Shown piece after piece: positions 17,399 through 28,829 of a stretch of 64,000 nucleotides of DNA. Both the position numbers and the translations under genes were made by a program. The DNA lies in assembly GCF_002414005.1 (NCBI RefSeq), contig NZ_DHYG01000054.1:44471-108470 (forward strand), written 5' to 3'. Below the pieces are notes generated by a model. It searched no databases and was not told the origin of the DNA. It saw only the letters and a program-made list of their open reading frames with translations. Each line of letters opens with the position of its first letter. Position 1 is the first letter of the stretch. This DNA comes from Psychrobacter sp. UBA5136. GTDB lineage: Bacteria; Pseudomonadota; Gammaproteobacteria; Pseudomonadales; Moraxellaceae.

Positions 17399-18268
17399 CT
17401 ATTTATCGTCCTTTAATTGCTGCTCGGCAAAATATATAAACGCTTGCATATACGAGCGCATATCGCCTGCATCATAACTGTCGCCGCGCATGGTCGTGAC
17501 ATTGACCCCATATTGGCTAATTAACGCGTCAATCGCATCGGTCAGTTGAATCTCACCGCCAACCGACGCTCTAGTATTAGCCAGGTAATCAAAAATTTGA
17601 TTACTAAATACATAGCGACCAACGACCGCCAATTTTGAAGGCGCATCGGCTAAGTTTGGCTTTTCGACAAAACCTGCCACCTTAAAGCTCGCATTGATAT
17701 CCGCCTGCTCGATGTCACTTTTATCACTTAACTGGGCGATACCATATTTATGTACGTCTTCATCAGCGACTTCATTAACCAATATTTGTGAATGCTTGTC
17801 TTTAGCAAACGCTGCAATCATAAACGCCAAGTTGTCAGTTGCCATATCGGTGGTAAATGGGTCAAGCACCACATCGGGCAGCAGCACGGCAAAATCATGT
17901 TCACCAATGATTGGACGTGCCGCCAATACCGCATGTCCCAATCCTAGCGGCTTGCCTTGACGTATCATAGAAACCGTTACGTCCTCTGGTAACCAATTTA
18001 AGCTATCGGCTAACGCGTCTTTGCCCTTTTGACGCAATTGGTTGTCCAATTCAGCATTGATATCAAAGTAGTTTTCAATCGCACTTTTTTGCGCATGACC
18101 GACCAAAACGATGTGTTTGATACCAGCAGCAATCGCTTCTTCAACGACGTAATGAATCGCGGGGCGATTGCCAAGTGGTAACAGCTCTTTTGGTACCGAT
18201 TTAGATAAAGGCAGCATACGAGTGCCAAAGCCGGCAACGGGAATAACAGCGTGAGTGATTTTTTTCAT
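17399..18268 (-). CDS. galU: UTP-glucose-1-phosphate uridylyltransferase GalU
   Basis: GalU makes UDP-glucose from UTP and glucose 1-phosphate. The nucleotidyltransferase signature GFGTRMLPLSKSVPKELLPL is at the N-terminus; further motifs are VEEAIAAGIKHIV, LGHAVLAARP, LLPDVVLDP and GRYVFSNQIFDYL. The length of 289 residues is typical. It follows galE by 52 bases and precedes pgi by 3, in the order galE, galU, pgi, ugd-like. UDP-glucose made here is the substrate of GalE and would be that of a normal Ugd. Confidence 0.95.
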   Translation of the reverse strand: MKKITHAVIPVAGFGTRMLPLSKSVPKELLPLGNRPAIHYVVEEAIAAGIKHIVLVGHAQKSAIENYFDINAELDNQLRQKGKDALADSLNWLPEDVTVSMIRQGKPLGLGHAVLAARPIIGEHDFAVLLPDVVLDPFTTDMATDNLAFMIAAFAKDKHSQILVNEVADEDVHKYGIAQLSDKSDIEQADINASFKVAGFVEKPNLADAPSKLAVVGRYVFSNQIFDYLANTRASVGGEIQLTDAIDALISQYGVNVTTMRGDSYDAGDMRSYMQAFIYFAEQQLKDDK

Positions 18269-18320
18269 AATTTTTAGACTGTATTAAAAAATGGAAGGTA
18301 AAAGATAAGTTTAACAATTA

Positions 18321-19397
18321 CTAAGCGCTATGATAGCCACGGGGATTTTTGCTTTGCCAACGCCACGTATCTTGACACATCTCAGTGATAGACAGTTTCG
18401 CTTCCCAGTTTAATAAATCCTTTGCTTTATCAGCGCTGGCATAACAGCTGGCAATATCGCCTGCGCGGCGAGCAGAAAACTGATAAGGAATGTCTTGCCC
18501 TGATACTTCAGAAAAAGCCGTGACCAATTCTAAAACAGACGTTCCCTTACCCGTTCCAAGGTTAATGGGTAAAAAGCCTATGGTGCTATTTTTATTTGCG
18601 CTTTCTTTATCCGAGCAATCTTTCGTTAATCCTTTTTGCTGCTCTAGATAATTAAGCGCCGCGACATGCCCTTGGGCAAGGTCAGTAACATGGATAAAGT
18701 CACGGACCCCCGTACCATCTACGGTAGCGTAATCATTACCAAAAATGCTGAGTTTTTTAAGCTTCCCGACCGCGACTTGGGAGATATAAGGCATCAAATT
18801 ATTGGGAATATCATTGGGATCTTCGCCAATTTGTCCAGATGGATGGGCGCCTACGGGATTAAAGTATCTAAGCGCAATCAGGTTCCAGCCCTCATCGGTG
18901 GCTGCCAAATCCTGCAGCATATGCTCGACCATCAGTTTGCTTTGACCATAAGGATTGGTACAAGAACGCTTTGCGCTCTCATCAATCGGTAGTACGTCAG
19001 GATCGCCGTAAACAGTGGCAGAAGAGGAAAAAACCAAATTCTTAACATTGGCCGCTGCCATGACTTCCAATAAAGTAATCGTACCGCTGACGTTATTGTT
19101 GTAATACAGTAAGGGTTTGGCCACAGATTCACCAACGGCCTTTAAACCAGCAAAGTGCATCACACCAAAGATTTGATGCTCGGTAAAGACTTGCTTTAGT
19201 AGCTCAGCATCTCGGATATCGCCTTCAATAAACTCGATTGATTGCCCAATAAGGGTAGAGACACGGCGTACCGCTTCGCGGCTACTATTAGACAAGTTGT
19301 CGTATACCACAATATCATACCCTGCCTCATGCAAGGCTATACAAGTGTGCGAGCCGATATATCCGGCGCCGCCTGTTACCAATATCTTGTTTTTCAT
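18321..19397 (-). CDS. galE: UDP-glucose 4-epimerase GalE
   Basis: GalE interconverts UDP-glucose and UDP-galactose with bound NAD. The cofactor loop is GGAGYIGSHT (residues 8-17), and the catalytic Ser and Tyr-x-x-x-Lys occur in SSSATVYG and NPYGQSK. The extended-SDR signatures LRYFNPVGAHPSG and GTGVRDFIHVTDLA are intact. At 358 residues it is about 20 longer than E. coli GalE because of a polar insertion near residues 265-285 (Asp/Ser/Asn/Lys rich). It leads the sugar-nucleotide run and starts with a weak ribosome site in an AT-rich leader. Confidence 0.93.
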   Translation of the reverse strand: MKNKILVTGGAGYIGSHTCIALHEAGYDIVVYDNLSNSSREAVRRVSTLIGQSIEFIEGDIRDAELLKQVFTEHQIFGVMHFAGLKAVGESVAKPLLYYNNNVSGTITLLEVMAAANVKNLVFSSSATVYGDPDVLPIDESAKRSCTNPYGQSKLMVEHMLQDLAATDEGWNLIALRYFNPVGAHPSGQIGEDPNDIPNNLMPYISQVAVGKLKKLSIFGNDYATVDGTGVRDFIHVTDLAQGHVAALNYLEQQKGLTKDCSDKESANKNSTIGFLPINLGTGKGTSVLELVTAFSEVSGQDIPYQFSARRAGDIASCYASADKAKDLLNWEAKLSITEMCQDTWRWQSKNPRGYHSA

Positions 19398-19440
19398 AAT
19401 TTTTTAATTTTAGTCAAAGAAAAGTTATTTTTAGAATAAA

Positions 19441-19475
19441 AAAAGACACCCCATTGTAGGAGTGCCTTCTATTTT
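19441..19475 (-). terminator. Terminator downstream of sucD
   Basis: Read on the minus strand, AGGCACTCC pairs with GGGGTGTCT (two G-T wobbles) around a short loop and is followed by a long T run. It lies just after the sucD stop and before galE, separating the TCA-cycle transcript from the sugar genes. Confidence 0.8.
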
Positions 19476-19518
19476 TTTCAACGCTGATTTGGTAGTAGGT
19501 TACCGTTTGATACCTAAA

Positions 19519-20394
19519 TTACCAACCAGTAACTTCTTTTAATTTATCGCCAATTTTTGATGGATCGCGAGTATAAGCAATGCCCGCATCTTCAAAGGCT
19601 TTAAATTTCTCTTCAGCAGTACCTTGACCGCCAGAGATAATAGCACCAGCATGGCCCATACGCTTACCAGCAGGCGCAGTCACACCAGCAATATAACCAA
19701 CGACTGGCTTAGTGACATGCTCTTTGATGTAAGCAGCGGCTTCTTCTTCAGCAGTACCGCCAATTTCACCGATTAGCACGATAGCTTCAGTTTGTGGATC
19801 GTCTTGGAACAGTTTTAGCGCATCGATTTGGTTCATACCTGGGATAGGGTCGCCGCCGATACCGATACAAGTTGATTGACCAAAGCCAAGCTTGGTGGTC
19901 TGGGCAACGGCTTCATAAGTCAACGTACCAGAGCGTGAGATGATGCCCACTTTACCTGGCAGATGGATATGGCCTGGCATGATACCGATTTTGCACTCAC
20001 CTGGGGTGATAACGCCTGGGCAGTTTGGACCAACCATGCGCACATCGCCTGCTTCTTCGATATAACGCTTGGCTTTTAGCATATCGATTGTTGGGACGCC
20101 TTCAGTGATGACAACGATCAATTTTACGCCTGCATCGACTGCTTCGATGATAGAATCTAGAACAAATGGCGCTGGTACGTAAATCACTGATGCGTCAGCT
20201 TGGGTTGCTTCCATCGCCTCTGCCATGGTGTTAAAGACCGGCAAACCTAAGTGCGTTTGACCACCTTTACCTGGGGTTACGCCGCCAACAACTTTGGTGC
20301 CATATTCGATGGCTTGTTCAGAGTGGAATGTACCGTTCTTACCAGTAAAACCTTGTACCAATACTTTGGTATCTTTATCAATTAATACACTCAT
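19519..20394 (-). CDS. sucD: Succinyl-CoA ligase (ADP-forming) alpha subunit SucD
   Basis: SucD carries the phosphohistidine and CoA-binding part of succinyl-CoA synthetase. Visible motifs are [18 protein letters not shown] at the CoA-binding end, [21 protein letters not shown] and the active-site region [14 protein letters not shown]. The 291-residue length is typical. It is the distal gene of the minus-strand TCA cluster, 178 bases after sucC, and ends at a hairpin terminator. A good AAGGA ribosome site precedes the start. Confidence 0.96.
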   Translation of the reverse strand: MSVLIDKDTKVLVQGFTGKNGTFHSEQAIEYGTKVVGGVTPGKGGQTHLGLPVFNTMAEAMEATQADASVIYVPAPFVLDSIIEAVDAGVKLIVVITEGVPTIDMLKAKRYIEEAGDVRMVGPNCPGVITPGECKIGIMPGHIHLPGKVGIISRSGTLTYEAVAQTTKLGFGQSTCIGIGGDPIPGMNQIDALKLFQDDPQTEAIVLIGEIGGTAEEEAAAYIKEHVTKPVVGYIAGVTAPAGKRMGHAGAIISGGQGTAEEKFKAFEDAGIAYTRDPSKIGDKLKEVTGW

Positions 20395-20507
20395 TATTTT
20401 TTCCTTATTCGGTTGTCTTGCAATAACAGTTTACTAGTCATTTATCGTTAAATATTAACCACTAATATGCACACTAAAAAACTGCTATCACGCTTTGACT
20501 ATAATGC

Positions 20508-20531
20508 TTAAGCGTTTGTTTAAGCGTGTTA
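20508..20531. repeat. 12-bp direct duplication between sucC and sucD
   Basis: Two adjacent units, TTAAGCGTTTGT and TTAAGCGTGTTA, share the start TTAAGCGT. They lie in the sucC-sucD gap. The TTAA-R-CG start is the same as in the 16-bp arrays after lpdA and hemC. Confidence 0.5.
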
Positions 20532-20572
20532 TCAATAAAACAGCGCTTATTCTCACGGCTCATATTAAAGAC

Positions 20573-21739
20573 TTATGCTTTAACCGCATCGACAATTTTT
20601 TGCGCTGCGTCTGCAAGGCCCTGAGCTGAGATAATTTTTACATCAGATTGCTCTAGTAGCTCGGCACCTTTTTCAGCGTTGTTACCTTCTAAGCGAACAA
20701 CAACAGGAACTTGAACGTTCACTTCTTTAACTGCTTCGATAATCGCTTCTGCAATCATGTCACAACGTACGATACCGCCGAAGATGTTAATTAAAACGCC
20801 TTCAACGCTGCTGTCTTCTAGAATGATTTTGAACGCTTCAACCACGCGATCTTTGGTTGCACCGCCGCCAACGTCCAAGAAGTTAGCAGGTTTGCCGCCG
20901 TACAGTTTGATGATGTCCATCGTTGCCATGGCAAGACCAGCACCGTTTACCATACAACCGATGTTACCTTCTAGAGCAACATAGTTTAGGTCAAACTCAG
21001 CCGCTTTTAGCTCACGCTCATTTTCTTGCGTTTTGTCTTGTAGGGCGGCAATTTTAGGCAAACGATATAGTGCGTTTGAGTCGATACCGATTTTGCCATC
21101 AACACAAACGATTTCGCCATTTTCGCGAACCGCTAGTGGGTTAATCTCTAGTAGCGCAAAATCATTTTCTACAAATGCTTGATAAGCACCGGTCATTAAT
21201 TTTACAAATTGATTGATTTGTTTGCCTTCAAGGCCAAGCTCAAACGCCACTTCACGGGCTTGATAAGGCATGAGACCAACTAATGGGTCAACGCTGACTT
21301 TAAAGATTTTTTCTGGGGTTTCGCTTGCAACTTCTTCGATATCAACGCCGCCTTCGGTTGATGCCATAAAAGTAACACGGCGCGTAGAACGATCAACAAC
21401 CGCGCCAAGATATAGCTCAGTTTGTACTGGATACATGTCTTCTGCAACCAAAACAAAATTCACTGGTTGGCCTTCGGCGTCAGTTTGGAAGGTAACCAAG
21501 TTAGTACCGATAAGCTCTTCCGCCACTTGTTTGGCTTCTTCACGAGTTTTAACTAGCTTTACACCGCCAGCTTTACCGCGACCACCCGCATGAACCTGCG
21601 CTTTAATAACCGCAATGTCGGTTGGCGTTTTATCAAAAGCAGCAGCTGCTTCGTCGCCATTATGAGCGATGATACCTTCTTGAATGGGCAGCCCGTAGCT
21701 TTTTAGTAGCTCTTTTGCTTGATACTCATGTAAATTCAT
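20573..21739 (-). CDS. sucC: Succinyl-CoA ligase (ADP-forming) beta subunit SucC
   Basis: SucC is the ATP-grasp subunit of succinyl-CoA synthetase. It starts with the family sequence [18 protein letters not shown] and has [18 protein letters not shown] (nucleotide-binding), LEINPLAV, and [14 protein letters not shown] with DVGGGAT and [10 protein letters not shown]. At 388 residues it is full length. It lies between lpdA and sucD. A clear AAGGAT ribosome site precedes the start. The subunits SucC and SucD form the enzyme of substrate-level phosphorylation in the TCA cycle. Confidence 0.96.
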   Translation of the reverse strand: MNLHEYQAKELLKSYGLPIQEGIIAHNGDEAAAAFDKTPTDIAVIKAQVHAGGRGKAGGVKLVKTREEAKQVAEELIGTNLVTFQTDAEGQPVNFVLVAEDMYPVQTELYLGAVVDRSTRRVTFMASTEGGVDIEEVASETPEKIFKVSVDPLVGLMPYQAREVAFELGLEGKQINQFVKLMTGAYQAFVENDFALLEINPLAVRENGEIVCVDGKIGIDSNALYRLPKIAALQDKTQENERELKAAEFDLNYVALEGNIGCMVNGAGLAMATMDIIKLYGGKPANFLDVGGGATKDRVVEAFKIILEDSSVEGVLINIFGGIVRCDMIAEAIIEAVKEVNVQVPVVVRLEGNNAEKGAELLEQSDVKIISAQGLADAAQKIVDAVKA

Positions 21740-21912
21740 TGATTGTATCCTTTATTTTTTACAATTAATAAAAAGTGAAAACAAGTGCCTAGCAGAATAT
21801 CTCTGCGGCACTTATGATGACGACGGCCGCTACTTTTATAGGGATAGCGGTCGCACCATCAGGTCAAACTTGATATTTACTCAAACGCCTTTAATGACTT
21901 AAAAGCTTTTTG

Positions 21913-21960
21913 TCTTAAACGCAGTGACTCTTAAACGCCGTGAATCTTAAACGCTTTTGA
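21913..21960. repeat. 16-bp tandem array just after lpdA
   Basis: Three adjacent 16-base units: TCTTAAACGCAGTGAC, TCTTAAACGCCGTGAA and TCTTAAACGCTTTTGA. A looser relative, CTCAAACGCCTTTAAT, occurs at about 21881. The array ends 9 bases before the lpdA stop codon complement, so it forms the start of the lpdA 3' untranslated region. Confidence 0.75.
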
Positions 21961-21969
21961 GCTAAAAAA

Positions 21970-23430
<1,461 letters not shown>

Positions 23431-23538
23431 CTATTATTCATATATGGTGCTAATTTTATTCATCATATAAGCGATTTCTTTATTAACCACAAAGCAAAAA
23501 AATGCTAAGAATAGCTAAAAAATCATCTGCACAAAGTG

Positions 23539-23573
23539 AAAAAGCTTGTATCAGTGGTTACCGATACAAGCTT
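23539..23573 (-). terminator. Hairpin terminator or attenuator after sucB
   Basis: On the minus strand AAGCTTGTATC pairs perfectly with GATACAAGCTT around a 10-base loop, followed by a run of five T. It begins 7 bases after the sucB stop. Since lpdA, sucC and sucD follow on the same strand, it may set a lower level for the distal genes rather than end all transcription. Confidence 0.8.
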
Positions 23574-23579
23574 AAAAGC

Positions 23580-24842
23580 TTACAGATCTAGGAGAAGCAT
23601 AGTAGGATCTTCGACCAAATCTTTCAGAGTGACCAAGAATTGTACCGCTTCTTTACCATCAATCATACGGTGGTCATAAGATAGGGCAAGATACATCATT
23701 GGTAAAATTTTCACTTCGCCATTCACCGCCATAGGACGATCATTGATAGCATGCATACCCAAGATAGCGGTTTGCGGTGGGTTCAAGATAGGCGTTGACA
23801 TGAGTGAACCAAATACGCCGCCGTTTGAAATGGTAAATGTACCGCCCGTCATCTCATCAAGACCAAGCTTGCCTTCTTTTGCTTTACCGCCGTACTCACG
23901 AATCTTAGCTTCAACATCCGCCATGCTCATGCGATCGGTATCGCGCAATACAGGCACCACTAGTCCGCGATCTGACGATACAGCCACACCGATATCATAG
24001 TAGCCATGATAAACGATATCATCACCGTCTAGTGAAGCGTTAACTGCTGGGAAGCGTTTGAGCGCTTCGGTTGCCGCTTTCACAAATAACGACATAAAGC
24101 CTAGGCGCACACCATGACGCTTCTCGAACTGATCTTTGTACTTAGTACGCATGTCCATCAACGGTTTCATGTTGACTTCGTTAAACGTGGTTAGCATGGC
24201 CGTTTCTTGTGAAGCCGCTAGCAGACGATTAGCAACTGTCTTACGTAGACGCGTCATTGGCACACGTTTTTCAGTACGCTCACCAGTTGCTTCAGCGACA
24301 GGGCGACCGCTATCAGACTTGATAGAACTGTCAGCTTTTAGCGTTGGATTTGCCATGTCAGACTTAGTTACGCGGCCGCCGCGTCCACTACCTTCGACGT
24401 TTTTAGGATCAACGCCGGACTCTTTTGCTGCTTTACGCACCGCAGGGCTTTGATCTTTATGGTCGGCTTCGTCTTTTTTATCCGTTGCTTGTACTGGCTC
24501 ACCGCCATCGGCAGCTTGTCTAGGCTGCACAGGCGCTTCCGGCTGCTCTGGATCGACTGCTGGCGCATCAGCACTATCGCTGCTGCCACCACTCGCGCTA
24601 GCGCTAGCCCCTGCTTCAAACTCTGCGATTAGCTCGTCAGATAAAACCGTGTCGTCAACTTGTTTAATGATTTTAGTCACCACACCGTTGTCAGGTGCAA
24701 CCACTTCTAGTACCACTTTATCAGTTTCGATTTCAGCCAATAAATCATCACGGCTGACTTCTTGACCTTCAGTGACGTGCCATTCCACGATGGTGCCATC
24801 GGCAACCGATTCTGGAAAAACGGGGGCTTTAATCTCAGCCAT
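23580..24842 (-). CDS. sucB: Dihydrolipoyl succinyltransferase (E2 of 2-oxoglutarate dehydrogenase)
   Basis: SucB forms the core of the 2-oxoglutarate dehydrogenase complex. The single lipoyl domain (1-80) has the lipoylated lysine in [12 protein letters not shown] long Ala/Asp/Ser/Gln-rich linker is followed by the peripheral-subunit-binding domain ([20 protein letters not shown]) and the acyltransferase domain with the catalytic HxxxDG in [11 protein letters not shown]. It has 420 residues. A strong AAGGAG ribosome site precedes the start. sucA lies upstream with 155 bases between. Confidence 0.96.
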   Translation of the reverse strand: MAEIKAPVFPESVADGTIVEWHVTEGQEVSRDDLLAEIETDKVVLEVVAPDNGVVTKIIKQVDDTVLSDELIAEFEAGASASASGGSSDSADAPAVDPEQPEAPVQPRQAADGGEPVQATDKKDEADHKDQSPAVRKAAKESGVDPKNVEGSGRGGRVTKSDMANPTLKADSSIKSDSGRPVAEATGERTEKRVPMTRLRKTVANRLLAASQETAMLTTFNEVNMKPLMDMRTKYKDQFEKRHGVRLGFMSLFVKAATEALKRFPAVNASLDGDDIVYHGYYDIGVAVSSDRGLVVPVLRDTDRMSMADVEAKIREYGGKAKEGKLGLDEMTGGTFTISNGGVFGSLMSTPILNPPQTAILGMHAINDRPMAVNGEVKILPMMYLALSYDHRMIDGKEAVQFLVTLKDLVEDPTMLLLDL

Positions 24843-24997
24843 CGATATACTCCTTAGATATTGATATTACTCTTTATTATTAAGTCGTGATAGGCAGTCA
24901 ATACCATTCTAAATTGTCTTACTGCAATGGTAATACCGGTACGGACTGTCATCGCCTGATTCGTGTCTCTTACATAATCTGTTGCTTAAATGAGCGA

Positions 24998-27883
24998 TTA
25001 CTTAGACAGCTCATCCACACTGACGCCAAGGCCACCCGCAATCAATGCTTGCTGCTGCTGAACATGCAGTATTGGCGAGCCTGTCGCTGGCGCTGCACTG
25101 GCAGGACGCGCGACCGGTTCCATGACTTTCGCCTTGGTCGGATGCGGTACGACAATGCGGAACATATGCGGCGCTAAGTAATACCAAGCACCTTGGTTAA
25201 GCGGCTCTTCTTGCGTCCAAACGATTTCTTTTAAGTTACTGTACTTTTCAATTTCAGCAATCAAACGTGCTTCTGGCAATGGATAAAGCTGCTCAATACG
25301 CACAATCGCCACATGATCCAAACCGAGAGCACGGCGTTGTTCTAACAAGTCATAATAGACTTTCCCGCCGCATAGCACCATGCGCGTCACGTTGTCGTTG
25401 TTTTGCTGATCGATCTCTGGCAGTACTGTCTCAAACTTGCCGTTGGCCAGTTCTTCAAGCGTTGAGGTCGCAAGTTTATGACGCAGCAAGCTCTTCGGTG
25501 ACATAACAATCAATGGTTTACGAATCGGACGTACCGCTTGACGACGTAACGCATGATAGATTTGTGCTGGCGTCGTTGGGGTAATGACTTGCATGTTGTC
25601 TTCGGCACATAACTGTAAGAAGCGCTCAAGACGGGCAGATGAATGCTCAGGACCTTGACCTTCAAAGCCGTGCGGTAACAACATGGTTAGACCACAAACG
25701 CGCTGCCACTTTGTCTCACCACTTGAGATAAACTGGTCAATCACCACTTGGGCGCCATTGACGAAGTCACCAAACTGCGCTTCCCAGACGATTAGCGCAT
25801 TTGGCACAGTTGTTGCGTAACCATATTCAAATGCTAGTACCGCTTCTTCTGACAATAATGAGTTATAGGTCGCAAAGCGCGCTTGTGTTTCACTAATGTG
25901 TGACAGTGGCACGTACATGCTGCCGTCATTGACGTTATAGATTTCACTATGGCGGTGTGAGAAGGTACCTCGGCCGACATCTTCACCAGTAATACGTACC
26001 AATACATTATCATTATCCACGAGTGATGCGTACGCAAGCGTTTCAGCAGCGCCCCAGTTTAGCGGCTCTTCGCCCGTTTGCATCGCTAAACGCTGCTCGA
26101 CCACTTTTTGGACTTGACGCTGAAGCTTATAGCCTTCTGGCATTTGCGCCATACGGCGGCCATACTCTTTTAGCTTTTCGATATCGACACTTGTATCCCA
26201 ATCATCCACCAAGTCATGACCCAAATAAGGTTTCCAATCGACAAATAGCGCTTCGTTAGGTTTGCTCACTAAAGAGTTGGCCACATAGTCGCCGCGGTCG
26301 AGCGATTCACGGTACTCATCTTCGTACTGCTGGGCTTCCGCTTCGCTTAACACACCGTCTTTGATAAGCTGCTGCGCATAGATAGTACGAGTGGTTGGTA
26401 ATTTTTTGATGACTGCATACATCAGTGGCTGAGTCGCTGATGGCTCATCGGCTTCGTTATGACCGTTACGGCGATAACAGAACAAATCAATAATAATGTC
26501 TTTGTCAAACTCATGACGGTAATCTAACGCCAACTGCGCAGCAAATACCACTGACTCCGGATCATCACCATTTACGTGTAAGATAGGCGCATGAACCATT
26601 TTTGCGACGTCAGTACAATACTCGGTTGAGCGCGCATCTTCTTGACGGCTGGTGGTAAAACCAACTTGGTTATTGATAACAATATGGACTGTACCGCCCG
26701 TGGTATAAGCACGGGTTTGTGACATTTGGAAGGTTTCTTGGACCACGCCTTGACCAGCAAAAGCAGCATCACCATGAATGACGATGGGCAATACTGAGTT
26801 ACCAGTTTTACTGTCTTGTAATGGTTGGTCATTACGGCGAACTTGACGCGCGCGTACGGAGCCTTGCAAAACTGGCGCCACAATTTCAAGATGCGATGGG
26901 TTAAAGGCTAGAGCCAAATGTGCCTCACCGCCTGGGGTCATGACGTTAGATGAAAAACCATTGTGATATTTAACGTCACCTGAGCCTTTTTCTGGCTGTA
27001 CTTTACCATCGAACTCATCAAACAAATCGGCAGGGTTTTTACCTAAGATATTGACCAATAGGTTTAAACGGCCTCGGTGCGCCATACCAATGACCATCTC
27101 TTTGGTGCCATAACCGCCAGCACGCTGGATGATTTCATTGATAGCAGGGATAAAGCTCTCGCCACCTTCCAGACCAAAACGCTTAACGCCCGTATATTTA
27201 CGAGCCAGATACTTTTCTAAACCTTCAGCTGCGGTTAAACGCTCAAGAATTGAGAGACGTTTTTCTTTATCAAACTCGATATAACCCAGGTTGGTCTCTA
27301 GATATTTTTCCATCCAGCGTTTTTCAGTGCTGGTGGTGACGTGCATATACTCGACACCGATATAACGGCAGTACACCCGCTCCATAATTTCGATAATCTC
27401 ACGCAGCGTCGCCTCATCCTTGCCAATATTTAAATCATTGGTTGGAAATACCGTATCGAGGTCGGCTTCAGAAAGATTGTGGTAAGCAAGCGTCAAATCT
27501 TCCACTTCTGCACGTGGATGCAAATCTAAGGGATCAAGCTTAGCGCGGCGGTGACCACGGCGACGGTAAGCTGAAATCAGCTGCTGCACACCCATTTGTT
27601 TTGGGTCGGCACAGTTACGCGAATCGTCAGCCGTTGAGCCAGATGTTTCAGCGCTTACTTTATTCGCCGTCTGATTGCGCGCCAGCAACAAGAACTGATC
27701 TTTGATTGCATTATGCGGGGCATCATTTGGTGATTTGTATTGTTCAAAATACGCTTGCCAATCGTTATCAACGCTACTAGGATCAGCGAGATATTGCTCA
27801 TAGAGCGCTTCGATATAATTGGCGTTATCGGCAGCCAGTTCAGTATGATCTAGGCTTGCGGCTTCTTTAGTTATACTATTCAT
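24998..27883 (-). CDS. sucA: 2-oxoglutarate dehydrogenase E1 component
   Basis: SucA decarboxylates 2-oxoglutarate with thiamine diphosphate. At 961 residues it is full length. Seen are the N-terminal E2-interaction element YIEALYEQYLADPSSVD, IGMAHRGRLNLLVNILGK, the ThDP pocket IHGDAAFAGQGVV and GFTTSRQEDARSTEYC, and the C-terminal LPHGFEGQGPEHSSARLERF. The ribosome site is weak. The gene is the first of the suc run and is set apart from sdhB by a 946-base spacer with an sdh terminator, so it should have its own promoter. Confidence 0.96.
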   Translation of the reverse strand: MNSITKEAASLDHTELAADNANYIEALYEQYLADPSSVDNDWQAYFEQYKSPNDAPHNAIKDQFLLLARNQTANKVSAETSGSTADDSRNCADPKQMGVQQLISAYRRRGHRRAKLDPLDLHPRAEVEDLTLAYHNLSEADLDTVFPTNDLNIGKDEATLREIIEIMERVYCRYIGVEYMHVTTSTEKRWMEKYLETNLGYIEFDKEKRLSILERLTAAEGLEKYLARKYTGVKRFGLEGGESFIPAINEIIQRAGGYGTKEMVIGMAHRGRLNLLVNILGKNPADLFDEFDGKVQPEKGSGDVKYHNGFSSNVMTPGGEAHLALAFNPSHLEIVAPVLQGSVRARQVRRNDQPLQDSKTGNSVLPIVIHGDAAFAGQGVVQETFQMSQTRAYTTGGTVHIVINNQVGFTTSRQEDARSTEYCTDVAKMVHAPILHVNGDDPESVVFAAQLALDYRHEFDKDIIIDLFCYRRNGHNEADEPSATQPLMYAVIKKLPTTRTIYAQQLIKDGVLSEAEAQQYEDEYRESLDRGDYVANSLVSKPNEALFVDWKPYLGHDLVDDWDTSVDIEKLKEYGRRMAQMPEGYKLQRQVQKVVEQRLAMQTGEEPLNWGAAETLAYASLVDNDNVLVRITGEDVGRGTFSHRHSEIYNVNDGSMYVPLSHISETQARFATYNSLLSEEAVLAFEYGYATTVPNALIVWEAQFGDFVNGAQVVIDQFISSGETKWQRVCGLTMLLPHGFEGQGPEHSSARLERFLQLCAEDNMQVITPTTPAQIYHALRRQAVRPIRKPLIVMSPKSLLRHKLATSTLEELANGKFETVLPEIDQQNNDNVTRMVLCGGKVYYDLLEQRRALGLDHVAIVRIEQLYPLPEARLIAEIEKYSNLKEIVWTQEEPLNQGAWYYLAPHMFRIVVPHPTKAKVMEPVARPASAAPATGSPILHVQQQQALIAGGLGVSVDELSK

Positions 27884-28113
27884 AATAATCGTCTATTTGA
27901 TAGATAAATGAATGGAATCGTGCTTATTATTGTGTTATTCGTTGTATATTAGCGACATCAGTCATCGCCCTTTACCATTAAAACAATCTGCTAAATGTAA
28001 TCGGTTAATTGAAACAGTTTATTAAGTGAGGCTACTGCTCATTAAAGCCATCTGTCTAAAGCTATCTAACGATCAAAAGCTTGATTGCAATACCAATCTT
28101 ATAATTAAAATTA

Positions 28114-28154
28114 TTTGTGAACGGCGGGTTTTCTGAAGCGGCTCGTTTCACAAA
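28114..28154. repeat. Inverted repeat in the sucA upstream region
   Basis: TTTGTGAACG pairs with CGTTTCACAAA with one bulged base, around a loop of about 20 bases that is GC-richer than its surroundings. There is no T run after it on either strand. Confidence 0.6.
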
Positions 28155-28242
28155 ATTAATTTATATATAATGCTTTTAGTCATAACCAAATTGTAATAAT
28201 AAGGTTTTAAACAAACGTCTCTTCTTTCAGTTAGCCTATTAA

Positions 28243-28285
28243 TGGCTATTTCCACTGAATTGCTTTGCTATGGTGGAAATAGGCA
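28243..28285. repeat. Inverted repeat with 13-base arms upstream of sucA
   Basis: TGGCTATTTCCAC and GTGGAAATAGGCA are complementary except for one position and enclose a 17-base loop. The left flank also contains the related GCCTATTAATGGC. It could be an RNA hairpin in the sucA leader or a protein-binding palindrome. Confidence 0.65.
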
Positions 28286-28756
28286 TACTATTTCGCTAAA
28301 TATACATTGCTGTATAGAGTAACATGCCTACCCTTTACGCCATAGTTTGTTTGTTCAATACTAGGTATTTACATAATAAATATCAATTATCATTTTTTGC
28401 TATTTGTTAATTTTTGATTTATGAAAAAATAACTATTGATAAACGCCTATTAATAAGGATAAGACGCTTATAGTGCTAAATACGCTTATCACTCGTGCTG
28501 TGCGCTATACTTTTAAAAGTTCTTGTTGGCTAACCTTATAGAACGGTTAATGACAAGATAACGCTTAACAAAAAGGTATTGTCACGCTTAATTATATAGA
28601 CAGAGGGTTGATATAGCATGTCTTCTTACATACAAGCAACGTACTGTTAATACAGCCTTACTTTCTATACTTAACTCGTCACTGTCCCTCAACAATCTCT
28701 TTTAAAACCTCAATCTTGCTATTCTAGCTCATCACGCATTATTAATATTGTTTAAT

Positions 28757-28788
28757 AAAAAACACCACCTAATGAGAGGTGGTGTTTT
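28757..28788 (-). terminator. Terminator of the sdh operon
   Basis: On the minus strand AACACCACCT pairs with AGGTGGTGTT around a 6-base loop, followed by a T run. It sits about 40 bases after the sdhB stop and uncouples sdhCDAB from sucA. Confidence 0.88.
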
Positions 28789-28829
28789 GAACAGCGCTAT
28801 TATAAAGCTAATTAACGATAAATGGTAGA

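Larger units (their letters stand above)
27884..28829. other. 946-base non-coding region between sdhB and sucA
   Basis: No credible coding frame is seen in this AT-rich stretch. It holds the sdh terminator at its right end, two inverted repeats (28114-28154 and 28243-28285) and presumably the sucA promoter, giving a possible long leader. The spacer is much larger than the usual sdhB-sucA gap in related bacteria and could carry a small RNA or regulatory sites, but none can be named. Confidence 0.6.

Noticed and set aside
12572..19397. A full capsule or O-antigen locus
   Set aside because: Only the constant sugar-precursor genes are present. There are no glycosyltransferase, wzx, wzy or export genes, and the next genes on either side are housekeeping.
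28114..28154. CRP/Vfr site reading (TTGTGA and TCACAA)
   Set aside because: The half-sites are more than 20 bases apart, far from the 6-base spacing of a CRP site; treated as an inverted repeat only.
28384..28402. Fur-box-like sequence upstream of sucA (minus-strand AATGATAATTGATATT)
   Set aside because: Only about 13 of 19 positions match and the palindrome is broken on one side; in such AT-rich sequence this is expected by chance.
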